From positions 372,001 through 436,000 of the forward strand of contig NZ_RJVF01000010.1 in the NCBI RefSeq assembly GCF_003752175.1: 64,000 nucleotides of DNA. The letters run 5' to 3'. Position 1 is the stretch's first letter, and the number at the start of each line of letters is the position of its first letter. This document shows, in pieces, positions 1-9,727 of this stretch. Below the pieces are notes generated by a model that did not search any database, was not told the DNA's origin, and saw nothing but the letters and a program-made list of their open reading frames with translations. The translations under genes and the position numbers were made by a program. The stretch is from Comamonas sp. BIGb0124 (GTDB lineage: Bacteria > Pseudomonadota > Gammaproteobacteria > Burkholderiales > Burkholderiaceae_C).

Positions 1-1
1 C

Positions 2-2272
2 GACCTGCTGTACATCCAGGGCCATTCCTCGCCCGGCGTGTACGCGCGCGCTTTCCTCGAAGGCCGCCTGAGCGAAGAACAACTGCTGAACTTCCGTCAG
101 GAAGTCGACGGCAAGGGCCTGTCGAGCTACCCGCATCCCAAGCTGATGCCCGAGTTCTGGCAGTTCCCCACGGTGTCGATGGGCCTGGGCCCGTTGATGG
201 CGATCTATCAGGCCCGGTTCCTGAAGTACCTGCATGCACGCGGCCTGGCCGATACGTCGCAGCGCAAGGTGTGGGCTTTCCTGGGCGACGGCGAGATGGA
301 CGAGCCGGAAAGCCTGGGCGCCATCGGCCTGGCCGCGCGCGAAGGCCTGGACAACCTGGTGTTCGTGGTCAACTGCAACCTGCAGCGCCTGGACGGCCCG
401 GTTCGCGGCAACGGCAAGATCATCCAGGAACTCGAAGGCGAGTTCCGCGGCGCCGGCTGGAACGTCATCAAGCTGCTGTGGGGCAGCAACTGGGATCCGC
501 TGCTGGCCAAGGACAAGGACGGCATCCTGCGCAAGGTCATGATGGACACGCTCGACGGCGACTATCAGGCTTTCAAGGCCAACGACGGCGCCTACGTGCG
601 CAAGCATTTCTTCGGCCGCGATCCGCGCCTGCTGAAGATGGTCGAGCACCTGAGCGACGACGAAGTCTGGGCCCTGCGCCGCGGCGGCCACGATCCGTAC
701 AAGGTCTATGCCGCCTTCGACAAGGCCAACAAGACCGTGGGCCAGCCCACCGTGCTGCTCGTCAAGACCGTCAAGGGCTATGGCATGGGCAAGATCGGTG
801 AAGGCAAGAACACCGCTCACCAGACCAAGAAACTGGCGGACGACGACATCCGCCTCTTCCGCGACCGCTTCAACATCCCGATTCCGGATGACAAGCTGGC
901 CGACGTGCCTTTCTACCGTCCGGCCGACAACACGCCGGAAATGAAGTACCTGCACGAGCGCCGCGCCGCGCTGGGCGGCTACCTGCCGCATCGCCGCGCA
1001 AAATCGGACGAGCAGTTCACCGTGCCCGCGCTCGACGTGTTCAAGGCCGTGACCGATCCGACGGCCGAAGGCCGCGAGATCTCGACCACCCAGGCCTATG
1101 TGCGTTTCCTGACGCAACTGCTGCGCGACAAGGCCATCGGCCCGCGCGTCGTGCCCATCCTGGTGGATGAAGCCCGCACGTTCGGCATGGAAGGCCTGTT
1201 CCGCCAGATCGGCATCTACAACCCCAAGGGTCAGCTGTACACCCCGGTCGACAAGGACCAGGTCATGTACTACCGGGAAGACAAGGCCGGTCAGATCCTG
1301 CAGGAAGGCATCAACGAAGCGGGCGGCATGTCCTCCTGGATCGCCGCGGCAACGTCGTATTCGACGAACAACCGCATCATGATCCCCTTCTATGTCTACT
1401 ACTCGATGTTCGGTTTCCAGCGCATCGGCGACCTGGCCTGGGCAGCGGGCGACATGCAGGCACGCGGCTTCCTGCTGGGCGGCACCTCGGGCCGCACCAC
1501 GCTCAACGGCGAAGGCCTGCAGCACGAAGACGGCCATAGCCACATCCTGGCCGGCACCATCCCGAACTGCATCAGCTACGACCCGACCTTCGCTCACGAA
1601 GTCGCCGTCATCATGCAAGAAGGCATGAAGCGCATGGTGGAGCGTCAGGAAAACGTCTACTACTACATCACGCTGCTCAACGAGAACTATGCACAGCCGG
1701 GCCTCAAGGCCGGCACCGAAGAGCAGATCATCAAGGGCATGTACCTGCTCGACGAAGGCCAGGGCGGCACGCTGCGCGTCAACCTGCTGGGTTCGGGCAC
1801 CATCCTGCGTGAGTCCATCGCCGCTCAGAAGCTGCTGGCCGAAGAGTGGGGCGTGGCTGCCAACGTCTGGAGCTGCCCGAGCTTCAACGAGCTCACCCGC
1901 GACGGCCAGGACGCCGACCGCTGGAACCTGCTGCACCCGACCGAAACGCCCCGCGTGCCGTTCGTCACGCAGCAACTGCAAGCGCATGAAGGCCCGGTCA
2001 TCGCCTCGACCGACTACATGAAGAACTACGCCGAGCAGATCCGCGCCTTCATCCCCAAGGGCCGCGACTACAAGGTGCTGGGCACCGACGGCTTTGGCCG
2101 CAGCGACTTCCGTTCCAAGCTGCGCGAGCACTTCGAGATCAACCGCCATTACATCGTCGTGGCCGCGCTCAAGAGCCTGGCCGACGAAGGCAAGCTGCCT
2201 TTGACCAAGGTGGCCGAGGCGATCGAGAAGTACAAGCTGGCGGTCGACAAGATCAATCCGCTGTACGCCTGA
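2..2272 (+). CDS. aceE: Pyruvate dehydrogenase E1 component, 5'-truncated by the window edge
   Basis: This is the thiamine-diphosphate-dependent E1 subunit, which decarboxylates pyruvate and acetylates the lipoyl groups of E2. The reading frame is already open at base 2, and roughly the first 140-150 residues of a protein of about 890 lie outside the window. The ThDP/Mg signature GDGEMDEP is encoded near 284-307 and is followed by the NCN motif at 371-379. The segment GGTSGRTTLNGEGLQHEDGH near 1480-1540 is nearly invariant in homodimeric AceE. Similarity runs to the C-terminus without a break. The gene is first in an aceE-aceF-lpdA operon, with 123 bases before aceF that include an imperfect GC-rich stem-loop at about 2286-2311. 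Confidence 0.97.
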   Translation, partial: DLLYIQGHSSPGVYARAFLEGRLSEEQLLNFRQEVDGKGLSSYPHPKLMPEFWQFPTVSMGLGPLMAIYQARFLKYLHARGLADTSQRKVWAFLGDGEMDEPESLGAIGLAAREGLDNLVFVVNCNLQRLDGPVRGNGKIIQELEGEFRGAGWNVIKLLWGSNWDPLLAKDKDGILRKVMMDTLDGDYQAFKANDGAYVRKHFFGRDPRLLKMVEHLSDDEVWALRRGGHDPYKVYAAFDKANKTVGQPTVLLVKTVKGYGMGKIGEGKNTAHQTKKLADDDIRLFRDRFNIPIPDDKLADVPFYRPADNTPEMKYLHERRAALGGYLPHRRAKSDEQFTVPALDVFKAVTDPTAEGREISTTQAYVRFLTQLLRDKAIGPRVVPILVDEARTFGMEGLFRQIGIYNPKGQLYTPVDKDQVMYYREDKAGQILQEGINEAGGMSSWIAAATSYSTNNRIMIPFYVYYSMFGFQRIGDLAWAAGDMQARGFLLGGTSGRTTLNGEGLQHEDGHSHILAGTIPNCISYDPTFAHEVAVIMQEGMKRMVERQENVYYYITLLNENYAQPGLKAGTEEQIIKGMYLLDEGQGGTLRVNLLGSGTILRESIAAQKLLAEEWGVAANVWSCPSFNELTRDGQDADRWNLLHPTETPRVPFVTQQLQAHEGPVIASTDYMKNYAEQIRAFIPKGRDYKVLGTDGFGRSDFRSKLREHFEINRHYIVVAALKSLADEGKLPLTKVAEAIEKYKLAVDKINPLYA

Positions 2273-2395
2273 TCGGCCTGGCGGGCGAGCGGCCTCGATG
2301 CCGTTCGCTCGTCTGTGAAAGAATGTCCGGGCCATGCACCGCGCAGGGCGACCGGACTCCAGAATTGCCCCCATGCCCCCTACGGAGACACATCC

Positions 2396-4084
2396 ATGGC
2401 ACAGGTAGAAGTCAAAGTCCCCGATATCGGTGACGTCAAGGACGTGGCTGTCATCGAAATTCTCGTCAAGCCCGGTGACACCATCAGCGTCGAACAATCC
2501 ATCATCACGGTCGAGAGCGACAAGGCCTCGATGGAAATCCCGTCGAGCGCAGCCGGCGTGATCAAGGACATCGTGGTCAAGATCGGCGATACCGTCAACG
2601 AAGGCTCGGTGCTGTTGACGGTCGAGTCCGATGCGGCGCAAGCACCCGCTGCGCCCGCACCCGCGCCCGCGCCCGCCGCACAGGCTCCGGCCCCCGCTCA
2701 GGCTCCCGCAGCCGCTCCCGCTCCCGCCGCGGCACCGGCTGCCGCTGTCGACGTGGAAGTCCGGGTGCCCGACATCGGCGACTTCAAGGACGTCGAAGTC
2801 ATCGAGGTCTTCATCAAGGCCGGCGACACGATCAAGGCCGAGCAATCGCTGGTGACCGTCGAGAGCGACAAGGCCTCGATGGAAATCCCGTCGGCTGCCG
2901 GCGGCGTGGTCAAGGAAGTCAAGGTCAAGCTGGGCGACAAGCTCAACATCGGCGACCTGCTGGCCATCGTGCAGGGCCAGTCCGATGCCGCAGCGCCTGC
3001 CGCTGCCGCACCGTCGCCTGCACCGGCCGCTGCATCGGCTCCTGCTGCCGCAGCCTCGTCCGCCCCGGCACCGGCCGCAGCGTCGCCTGCAGCGGCAAAG
3101 GTGCCCGCGCACGATCCGACCGTCGCACCCAGCAGCAAGCTGCCGCTGGCCTCGCCTTCGGTGCGCAAGTTCGCGCGTGAACTCGGTGTGCCCCTCGACG
3201 AAGTCAAGGGCACGGCCACCAAGGGCCGCATCACCCAGGACGACGTGACCCACTTCACGAAGGCCGTGATGGCCGGTACGGCACAGACCAAGGCTGCGGC
3301 TGCCAAGGCGCCGGCTGCCTCCGGTGGCGTGAGCGGCGGTGGCGAGCTCAACCTGCTGCCCTGGCCCAAGGTCGACTTTGCCAAGTTCGGCACGGTCGAG
3401 CGCAAGGCGCTGTCGCGCATCAAGAAGATCTCGGGTGCCAACCTGCATCGCAACTGGGTGCAGATCCCCCATGTGACCAACAACGACGTGGCCGACATCA
3501 CCGAGCTCGAAGCCCTGCGGGTCCAGCTCAACAAGGAAGCCGAGAAGTCGAAGTCGGGCGTGAAGTACACCATGCTGGCCTTCCTGATCAAGGCCGTGGC
3601 CGCCGCGCTCAAGAAATTCCCCGAGTTCAACGCCAGCCTCGACGGCGACGAACTGGTCTACAAGCAGTACTACCACATCGGTTTTGCGGCGGATACGCCC
3701 AACGGCCTGGTGGTGCCCGTGCTGAAGAACGCCGACACCAAGGGCGTGGCCCAGATCGCCAAGGAGATGGGCGAACTCGCGGCCAAGGCGCGTGACGGCA
3801 AGCTCGGCCCGGCCGAGATGACCGGCGGCTGCTTCTCGATCTCGTCGCTCGGCGGAATCGGCGGCACTTCGTTCACACCCATCATCAACGCACCCGAGGT
3901 GGCGATTCTGGGCGTCAGCAAGTCCAGCTTCCAGCCGGTGTGGGACGGCAAGGCATTCCAGCCGCGCCTGATGGTGCCGCTGTCGCTGTCGTACGACCAC
4001 CGCGTGATCGACGGCGCTTCCGCCGCACGCTTCAACGCCTACCTGGGTCAGCTGCTGGCGGATTTCCGCCGCGTGCTGGTCTGA
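2396..4084 (+). CDS. aceF: Dihydrolipoyl acetyltransferase (E2 of pyruvate dehydrogenase), two lipoyl domains
   Basis: This E2 core protein transfers the acetyl group to CoA. The start is ATG 2396, which has GGAGA 8-12 bases upstream and gives the usual [13 protein letters not shown]-terminus; the frame is open further upstream but that part is not E2-like. Two lipoyl domains (about residues 2-77 and 119-193) each carry DKASMEIP, with the lipoylated lysines at about 43 and 159. Ala/Pro-rich linkers separate them. A peripheral-subunit-binding domain lies at about 252-288 and the catalytic domain follows. The active-site motif DHRVIDG is near 534-540. The protein has 562 aa. It lies 19 bases upstream of lpdA, so cotranscription is expected. 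Confidence 0.96.
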   Translation: MAQVEVKVPDIGDVKDVAVIEILVKPGDTISVEQSIITVESDKASMEIPSSAAGVIKDIVVKIGDTVNEGSVLLTVESDAAQAPAAPAPAPAPAAQAPAPAQAPAAAPAPAAAPAAAVDVEVRVPDIGDFKDVEVIEVFIKAGDTIKAEQSLVTVESDKASMEIPSAAGGVVKEVKVKLGDKLNIGDLLAIVQGQSDAAAPAAAAPSPAPAAASAPAAAASSAPAPAAASPAAAKVPAHDPTVAPSSKLPLASPSVRKFARELGVPLDEVKGTATKGRITQDDVTHFTKAVMAGTAQTKAAAAKAPAASGGVSGGGELNLLPWPKVDFAKFGTVERKALSRIKKISGANLHRNWVQIPHVTNNDVADITELEALRVQLNKEAEKSKSGVKYTMLAFLIKAVAAALKKFPEFNASLDGDELVYKQYYHIGFAADTPNGLVVPVLKNADTKGVAQIAKEMGELAAKARDGKLGPAEMTGGCFSISSLGGIGGTSFTPIINAPEVAILGVSKSSFQPVWDGKAFQPRLMVPLSLSYDHRVIDGASAARFNAYLGQLLADFRRVLV

Positions 4085-4103
4085 CGAGCAAAGGAACCTC
4101 TCC

Positions 4104-5936
4104 ATGGCAACTCTCGAAATCAAGGTTCCGGACATCGGCGACTTCGCCGAAGTCAGCGTGATCGAAGTGCTGGTCAAGGAAGGCGACACCATCGCCGCCG
4201 AACAATCGCTGATCACGGTCGAAAGCGACAAGGCGTCGATGGAAATCCCGTCTTCGCACGCCGGCGTGGTCAAGTCCCTGCTGGTCAAGGTGGGCGACAA
4301 CGTCAAGGAAGGCTCGGTGCTGCTCACGCTCGAGGCGGATGCCGCCGCCGCACCGGCTCCTGCCGCGGCTGCGCCTGCGCCGGCTGCCTCTGCGGCGCCG
4401 GCACCGGCTGCTGCGCCGGCGGCCACGCCTGCACCGGCCGCTGCTGCGGCACCGGGCTCGAGCTATTCGGGCACGGTCGATGTCGAAGCCGACGTGGTCG
4501 TGATCGGTGGCGGCCCCGGTGGTTACTCCGCCGCGTTCCGCGCGGCCGATCTGGGCCTCAAGGTGGTGCTGGTCGAGCGTTACACCACGCTGGGCGGGGT
4601 CTGCCTGAATGTGGGCTGCATCCCCTCCAAGGCGCTGCTGCACGTGGCTGCCGTGATGGACGAGGTCAAGCACTTCGCCGATCTGGGCGTGACCTTTGCC
4701 GAACCCGAAGTCGACATCGGCAAGCTGCGCACCCACAAGGAAAAGGTCATCGGCAAGCTGACCGGCGGCCTGGCTGCGATGGCCAAGATGCGCAAGGTGA
4801 CGGTGCTGCGCGGCTACGGCTCGTTCGTGGGCACCCATCATCTGCAGGTCGAGGAGACCGCAGGCGATGCGCAGGAAAAGACCGGTGCCAAGAAGATCGT
4901 GGCTTTCCGCAATGCCATCATCGCGGCCGGTTCCCAGGCCGTGCGCCTGCCTTTCCTGCCGCAGGATCCGCGCATCGTGGATTCGACCGGTGCGCTGGCG
5001 CTGGACTTCAAGCCCAAACGCATGCTCATCGTGGGCGGCGGCATCATCGGCCTCGAGATGGGCACCGTCTACAGCAGCACCGTCGGTGCGCGTCTCGACG
5101 TGGTCGAAATGCTCGACGGCCTGATGCAGGGCGCCGATCGCGACCTGGTCAAGGTCTGGCAGAAGTTCAACGCCGGCCGCTTCGACAATGTCATGCTCAA
5201 GACCAAGACGGTGGGTGCCAAGGCTACCGAACAGGGCATCGAGGTGACGTTCGAAGGCGAGGGCGCGCCCAAGGAACCGCAGGTCTATGACCTCGTCCTG
5301 CAGGCCGTGGGCCGTACGCCCAACGGCAAGAAGGTGGGTGCCGAGCACGCTGGTGTGGCGGTGAGCGATCGGGGTTTCATTCCGGTCGATATCCAGCTGC
5401 GCACCAACGTGCCGCACATCTTCGCCATCGGCGACGTCGTCGGCCAGCCCATGCTGGCACACAAGGCCGTGCACGAGGCGCACGTGGCTGCCGAGGTCAT
5501 CGCCGGCGAGATCCAGGGCAACAAGGAACTGGCCAGCACGGCGTTCAATGCCCGCGTGATCCCGAGCGTGGCCTATACCGATCCCGAAGTGGCATGGGTC
5601 GGCCTGACCGAAGACCAGGCCAAGGCGCAGGGCGTGAAGGTCAAGAAGGGTCTGTTCCCCTGGAACGCCTCGGGCCGTGCCATTGCCAATGGCCGCGACG
5701 AAGGCTTCACCAAGCTGCTGTTCGATGCGGAAACCCACCGCATCCTGGGCGGCGGCATCGTGGGTACCCATGCGGGCGACATGATCGGCGAGATCGCATT
5801 GGCCATCGAGATGGGTGCCGACGAAGTCGACATCGGCAAGACCATCCATCCCCACCCGACGCTGGGTGAAAGCCTGGGTCTGGCTGCAGAAGCCGCTCAC
5901 GGCACTTGCACCGATCTGCCGCCGCAGCGCAAGTAA
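4104..5936 (+). CDS. lpdA: Dihydrolipoamide dehydrogenase (E3) with N-terminal lipoyl domain
   Basis: This flavoprotein reoxidises the dihydrolipoyl groups of the complex with NAD+. The 610-aa length exceeds the usual 470 because residues 1-80 form a lipoyl domain (lysine in DKASMEIP at about 43) joined by an Ala/Pro linker, an arrangement known in Neisseria and Burkholderiales. The FAD-binding GGGPGG motif is at about 135-140. The redox-active disulfide is CLNVGC (Cys167 and Cys172), followed by IPSK. A second nucleotide-binding motif ([10 protein letters not shown]) is mid-protein, and the catalytic HPHPTLGE is near the C-terminus. AAAGGA precedes the ATG. It is the last gene of the operon and is followed by two hairpins. 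Confidence 0.96.
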   Translation: MATLEIKVPDIGDFAEVSVIEVLVKEGDTIAAEQSLITVESDKASMEIPSSHAGVVKSLLVKVGDNVKEGSVLLTLEADAAAAPAPAAAAPAPAASAAPAPAAAPAATPAPAAAAAPGSSYSGTVDVEADVVVIGGGPGGYSAAFRAADLGLKVVLVERYTTLGGVCLNVGCIPSKALLHVAAVMDEVKHFADLGVTFAEPEVDIGKLRTHKEKVIGKLTGGLAAMAKMRKVTVLRGYGSFVGTHHLQVEETAGDAQEKTGAKKIVAFRNAIIAAGSQAVRLPFLPQDPRIVDSTGALALDFKPKRMLIVGGGIIGLEMGTVYSSTVGARLDVVEMLDGLMQGADRDLVKVWQKFNAGRFDNVMLKTKTVGAKATEQGIEVTFEGEGAPKEPQVYDLVLQAVGRTPNGKKVGAEHAGVAVSDRGFIPVDIQLRTNVPHIFAIGDVVGQPMLAHKAVHEAHVAAEVIAGEIQGNKELASTAFNARVIPSVAYTDPEVAWVGLTEDQAKAQGVKVKKGLFPWNASGRAIANGRDEGFTKLLFDAETHRILGGGIVGTHAGDMIGEIALAIEMGADEVDIGKTIHPHPTLGESLGLAAEAAHGTCTDLPPQRK

Positions 5937-5953
5937 AACGACCCGGAGTCGTT

Positions 5954-5997
5954 CCTCCGGTCAGGCCCGCCCGCGCGGGCGACGGCCTGACCGGAGG
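5954..5997. repeat. Perfect 14-bp inverted repeat downstream of lpdA
   Basis: The arms CCTCCGGTCAGGCC (5954-5967) and GGCCTGACCGGAGG (5984-5997) form a long GC-rich hairpin, and the loop contains another short GC palindrome. There is no T-run after it, only GGAAAAAAC. It may protect the 3' end of the operon transcript or assist the terminator just downstream. Confidence 0.6.
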
Positions 5998-6007
5998 AAA
6001 AAACATC

Positions 6008-6045
6008 ACGCCGCCCGCATGTGAACCCTGCGGGCGGCGTTTTTT
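6008..6045 (+). terminator. Rho-independent terminator of the aceE-aceF-lpdA operon
   Basis: A perfect 12-bp stem, ACGCCGCCCGCA (6008-6019) with TGCGGGCGGCGT (6029-6040), has a 9-nt loop and is followed directly by a run of T (6040-6045). This is a textbook intrinsic terminator on the plus strand. The EVE gene beyond it converges on the opposite strand. Confidence 0.9.
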
Positions 6046-6090
6046 ATGTCGTGGTGTGGGGTGGCAGGCGGAAGGCCGTGCCGGGGGCGC

Positions 6091-6582
6091 TCAGGCGTTC
6101 GTGACGCTGTCGAGCCGCTTCATGATGGCCTGCCAATGCACGGCATCGACCGGCGTGATGGACAGGCGGCTGCCCTTCTTGAGCAGCAGCATGCCTTCGA
6201 GGGCCGGGTCGGCCCGCAAGTCCGCCAGGGGGATCAGCGCGATCTTGCGCACGGCCTGGACGTCGAGCAGCAGCCAGCGTGGCTGTTCGGGCGGCGACTT
6301 GGGGTCGTGATAGGGGGATGCGGGATCGAACTGTGTCGGATCGGGCCGGGTGCCGGATGCGATGCGGGCAATGCCGGCTATGCCGGGTTCCGGGCAACTG
6401 GAGTGGTAGAACAGCACGCCGTCGCCCACTTGCATGTCGTCGCGCATGTAGTTGCGTGCCTGGTAGTTGCGCACGCCCGTCCAGGCCACGGTCGCATCGG
6501 GCGCCGCGAGTGCGTCGTCGATGGCGCATTCGTCGGGCTCTGACTTCATCAGCCAGTAGCGGGGGGAGGCCGAGGCGTTCAC
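6091..6582 (-). CDS. EVE domain-containing protein
   Basis: This 163-aa protein consists of a single EVE domain (PUA-like fold). The typical features are YWLMKSEP at the N-terminus, WTGVRNYQARNYM at about 34-46, the GDGVLFYHS strand and a C-terminal LSITPV segment. EVE domains are thought to bind modified bases in RNA or DNA; the actual ligand of this housekeeping branch is not known. It faces lpdA tail to tail, with the operon terminator between them. No partner gene is fused or overlapping. Confidence 0.85.
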   Translation of the reverse strand: MNASASPRYWLMKSEPDECAIDDALAAPDATVAWTGVRNYQARNYMRDDMQVGDGVLFYHSSCPEPGIAGIARIASGTRPDPTQFDPASPYHDPKSPPEQPRWLLLDVQAVRKIALIPLADLRADPALEGMLLLKKGSRLSITPVDAVHWQAIMKRLDSVTNA

Positions 6583-6621
6583 GAGCGTGGTCCGGCGTGA
6601 GGCCGGAGAGGCGGGCGCCGT

Positions 6622-7443
6622 TTAAAGCGCGCCGCTGCCGTGGCTGACACGGACATGCTGCTCGGCACGAGGCGAGCTGTTGTCGGCCACATCCACACGG
6701 CGGGCACCGTTGAAGCGCTGGGTCCAGTAGTTGTCCGTCATGTTTTCGATGCGGATGCGTGCACCGGAACGGGGCGCGTGCACAAATTTGTCGTCACCGA
6801 CGTAGATGCCGACATGGCTGAAGGCACGGCGCGTGGTCTTGAAGAACACCAGATCGCCGGGCTTGAGTTCCTCGCGGCCGATCTTGGTCGTGGCCGCGGC
6901 CTGCTCTTCGGAGCGGCGGGGCAGCATGGCGCCGAGCGCTTCGTGATAGACGGCCTTGACGAAACCGCTGCAGTCGAAACCGCCGGCCTCGACGCTGTTG
7001 CCGCCGTATTTGTAGGGCACGCCGATGTGGCTGATGGCATCGACCACGAGGGTGGCGAACTGGTCTGCCAGGCGGGATGCGGTCGAGACGGTCTGCTGGG
7101 CTTCGAAGGAGGCCGCTGCGGCCGAGACGGATCCCTTGGCTTGCTGCGTCGACAGCCAGGACGTCATTTCGTCGACCATGGGATCGCGTGTGGAGCCGGC
7201 TGCAGCCGTTTCGGCTTCGGGAGCCAGCGCCGTTTCAGGCAGGCCGGCACCGCGTTGGCCGATGCCCTTGCTGACCAGCAGATCGTCGAGTGCACTGCGC
7301 GTATGGCCTGTTGTCTGACTTTGGCCGCTCAGCGCATGGCTCTTGCTGTAGTCGACCGGCTTGCGTGCGTTGCCGTTTTGCAGGGGATCTGCATGAACCT
7401 GTGCACAGAGGAGAAAGCCGGTAAGAACAAGCAAATGACGCAT
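6622..7443 (-). CDS. Secreted NlpC/P60 family peptidoglycan endopeptidase
   Basis: The product is a cell-wall cysteine peptidase (C40/NlpC-P60) expected to cut D-Glu-mDAP type peptide bonds in the periplasm. The chosen ATG at 7443 gives a compact signal peptide (MRHLLVLTGFLLCAQVHA); a GTG six codons upstream is possible, and neither start has a clear ribosome site. A variable linker of about 125 residues follows. The C-terminal domain shows the nucleophile in GFDCSGFV, the histidine in FSHVGIYVG and the following FVHAPR motif. It lies 40 bases downstream of, and on the same strand as, no obvious operon partner. Confidence 0.87.
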   Translation of the reverse strand: MRHLLVLTGFLLCAQVHADPLQNGNARKPVDYSKSHALSGQSQTTGHTRSALDDLLVSKGIGQRGAGLPETALAPEAETAAAGSTRDPMVDEMTSWLSTQQAKGSVSAAAASFEAQQTVSTASRLADQFATLVVDAISHIGVPYKYGGNSVEAGGFDCSGFVKAVYHEALGAMLPRRSEEQAAATTKIGREELKPGDLVFFKTTRRAFSHVGIYVGDDKFVHAPRSGARIRIENMTDNYWTQRFNGARRVDVADNSSPRAEQHVRVSHGSGAL

Positions 7444-7722
7444 AGAGGGGAAATTGGTCACATGTCAGACAAGGGCGGAAGTAGATGCCGGTGAGGCCGA
7501 GGCGCAGTTTATCGTCCAAACGATTGATCCTTCATGCTTTTTTTGCAGTTGAATCTTTTTTTTACAAGATTGCTGCCTATCCGGCAGTCGAAAATCCTTC
7601 AAAACCACGCCCATTGCACCCAACCGAGGGCATCTCGGGTGACAATTCAAAGCAAAACCTATGCCCGTGCGGGCTCTGCTCCTTGGCAGATGCAGCATGT
7701 GCGCACTGTGGAGATTGCAAAC

Positions 7723-8331
7723 ATGCTTTTAGACGACAGCGAGAGCCAGCTGGTGCTGGTGGATTACCAAGAAAAACTCATGCCGGCCATCTTCGATGGC
7801 CCGGCCGTGCTGGCCAACGCCCTGCGCCTGGCCCAGGCGGCGCAGATCCTCGACGTGCCGGTCTGGGGCACGGAACAGAACCCGTCGAAGCTGGGGCCAT
7901 TCCCGGCCGACCTGCGCCAGGCCTGTGGCACCGTGCTGCCCAAGATGCTGTTCAGCGCAGCCGAAGAAGGCCTGATCGAAGCCCTGCGGCCGCCGGCGCC
8001 GGTTCGGACCGGCGGCAATGCACGCAGCTTGCCCAAGCATCTGCAGAAACCCCAGCAGGCCGCACCCGCCGGGCGGGGCAGTATCGTGCTGGCCGGCTGC
8101 GAGGCTCACATCTGCCTGCTGCAGACGGCGCTTGAGCTGGTCGAGGACGAATTCGACGTGTGGGTGGTGACGGATGCCTGCGGCTCGCGCACCGAGCGCA
8201 ACCGCGACGCTGCGTTCGATCGCCTGGCCGGTGCGGGCGTGGAGCTGGTCACCACCGAAATGGTGATCTTCGAGTGGCTGCGCAGTGCCGAGCACCCGGA
8301 CTTCAAGGCCTTGCAAGCCCTCATCAAATAA
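7723..8331 (+). CDS. Isochorismatase-family cysteine hydrolase
   Basis: This is a 202-aa member of the isochorismatase-like hydrolases (YcaC/nicotinamidase superfamily). The start at ATG 7723 gives MLLDDSESQLVLVDYQEKLM, with the catalytic aspartate in VDYQ; the frame is open further upstream but that part has no coding character. The nucleophilic cysteine is in VLAGCEAHICLLQTA, the usual position. An insert rich in Gln/Pro/Arg (about residues 90-115) just before the cysteine strand is longer than in YcaC. The substrate cannot be told from sequence. The 279-bp stretch upstream separates it from the divergent NlpC gene and contains a T-rich segment near 7550-7562. Confidence 0.85.
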   Translation: MLLDDSESQLVLVDYQEKLMPAIFDGPAVLANALRLAQAAQILDVPVWGTEQNPSKLGPFPADLRQACGTVLPKMLFSAAEEGLIEALRPPAPVRTGGNARSLPKHLQKPQQAAPAGRGSIVLAGCEAHICLLQTALELVEDEFDVWVVTDACGSRTERNRDAAFDRLAGAGVELVTTEMVIFEWLRSAEHPDFKALQALIK

Positions 8332-8355
8332 ACCGGCCTGCACCGGTGGCCGGCC

Positions 8356-9471
8356 TCAGCCCGTCATGGCCGCCTGGCCGAGCTGAATCACCGCCATGGC
8401 ATACGAGCTGCTCCAGTTGTAGCGCGTGATGGCGTAGAAGTTGTCCGTGCCCAGGTAGTAGGTCGAGCGATCGGTGCCGTTCTTGAGCTCGATCAGCGCC
8501 AGCGGACCGGGATAGGCCGCGGCCTGGGGCGACAAGGTCAGGCCCAGCCGCTGCAGGTCTGCGGCGGTGAAGGTGGGTTTGATGTCGGGCTCCAGCAGCG
8601 TGGCCAGATCGGCGCGACTCTCGTCCACCTGCACCTCGAAGTGGGTCGGCATGCCCGGCGTCCACTGGTGTGCGATGAAGTAGTTGGCCACCGAACCGAT
8701 GGCGTCGGCCGTGCTGCCGAAAAGATCGACCTGGCCGTCGCCGTCGAAGTCGATGGCCAGCCGGGCCCAGTTGCTCGGCATGAACTGAGGCAGGCCCATG
8801 GCCCCGGCGTAACTGCCCATATACGACTGCACGGGTTTGCGCTGGCGAAAACTCAATGCCAAGAAGGCGGCCAGTTCGGCCTTGAAATACGCATTGCGCG
8901 CCTGTGCACGGGGGTGGGCGCGGGGAAAGTCAAAAGACAGCGTGCTCAGGGAGTCGATGACCCGCAGGTTGCCCATCTGCTGACCATAGATGGTCTCGAC
9001 GCCCAGGATGCCCGTGATGATGTCGACGGGCACCCCGAATTGGTCTTGTGCCCGTTGCAGGGTGCGGATCTCGTTGTCGAGAAAACGCTGCGCTGCCCTG
9101 ATGCGGATGGGCTCGACGAACCGGCGCCGGTAAGCTGCCCAGTTGCGTGCGGCCGGATGAGGAGACGGCACCATCAGGGGCGGCACACGGGGCAGGAAAC
9201 GGGCCTGTGCGATCGCATCGGCCACCCAATCGGGCGGCAGGAAGTGCTGTTCGGCGATCTCGAGGGCGTAGGCCATGGCCTCCGGGCGTTGGCCGTAGAG
9301 GGCGGCGCTGCTGGCCGTCTGCGACCAGGCCGGGTGGGCGATGGCCGTGCCGGCGCCTGCAAGGGCCATCTGGCCCAGGCGGGTCAAGGCGCGGCGCCTG
9401 TCCGGGGCAGCGATCGAGGAGCGGTCATGGCCGTGGGCGGCCGGCAGGGAGTCGTCGGTTCGTGGAGCCAT
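8356..9471 (-). CDS. Lytic murein transglycosylase (MltB family, GH103)
   Basis: This periplasmic muramidase forms 1,6-anhydro-muropeptides. The catalytic glutamate lies in GILGVETIYGQ. The family block with GSYAGAMGLPQFMPSNW and DGDGQVDLF follows, then a C-terminal YNWSSSYAMAVIQLG. The N-terminus contains RRRALTRLGQMALAGAG before an Ala-rich segment ending AWSQ, which looks like a Tat-type signal rather than a lipobox, so it may be soluble in the periplasm. The start at ATG 9471 is preferred. The frame continues 28 codons upstream, but a good sigma-70 promoter lies at 9589-9617. The product has 371 aa. Confidence 0.85.
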   Translation of the reverse strand: MAPRTDDSLPAAHGHDRSSIAAPDRRRALTRLGQMALAGAGTAIAHPAWSQTASSAALYGQRPEAMAYALEIAEQHFLPPDWVADAIAQARFLPRVPPLMVPSPHPAARNWAAYRRRFVEPIRIRAAQRFLDNEIRTLQRAQDQFGVPVDIITGILGVETIYGQQMGNLRVIDSLSTLSFDFPRAHPRAQARNAYFKAELAAFLALSFRQRKPVQSYMGSYAGAMGLPQFMPSNWARLAIDFDGDGQVDLFGSTADAIGSVANYFIAHQWTPGMPTHFEVQVDESRADLATLLEPDIKPTFTAADLQRLGLTLSPQAAAYPGPLALIELKNGTDRSTYYLGTDNFYAITRYNWSSSYAMAVIQLGQAAMTG

Positions 9472-9588
9472 GTTCACAGCATACAGGGGACGAAGCGGCG
9501 TTCTTGCCAGAGCGGGAGCCTGGTTTTCGAGGGGTTGCACCGCCGAAGGCCCCATGCCTGTGCAGGGTGACGTGTTGATGCAAATTGA

Positions 9589-9617
9589 TACATATATTCA
9601 CGCTGCTTGACATGCAA
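9589..9617 (-). promoter_or_regulatory. Likely sigma-70 promoter for the MltB-like gene
   Basis: On the minus strand TTGCAT (9617-9612) and TATGTA (9594-9589) are separated by exactly 17 bases, in a locally AT-rich stretch. Transcription would begin near 9582, about 110 bases before the chosen start. Confidence 0.5.
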
Positions 9618-9727
9618 CGCATTCGCACTTGACTGCGCCCGCTTACAGTGCGAGCTTGTTTTCAACGCGCCGATCGCTGCTGGAGTCGCCAGTGGCGTCC
9701 GTATCGTCGCGGCATGTGCTGCATCCC

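Noticed and set aside
4032..5900. 622-codon open frame antisense to lpdA
   Set aside because: It is a high-GC shadow: it mirrors an unmistakable lpdA and its translation is His/Asp/Gly-rich low complexity without any family motif.
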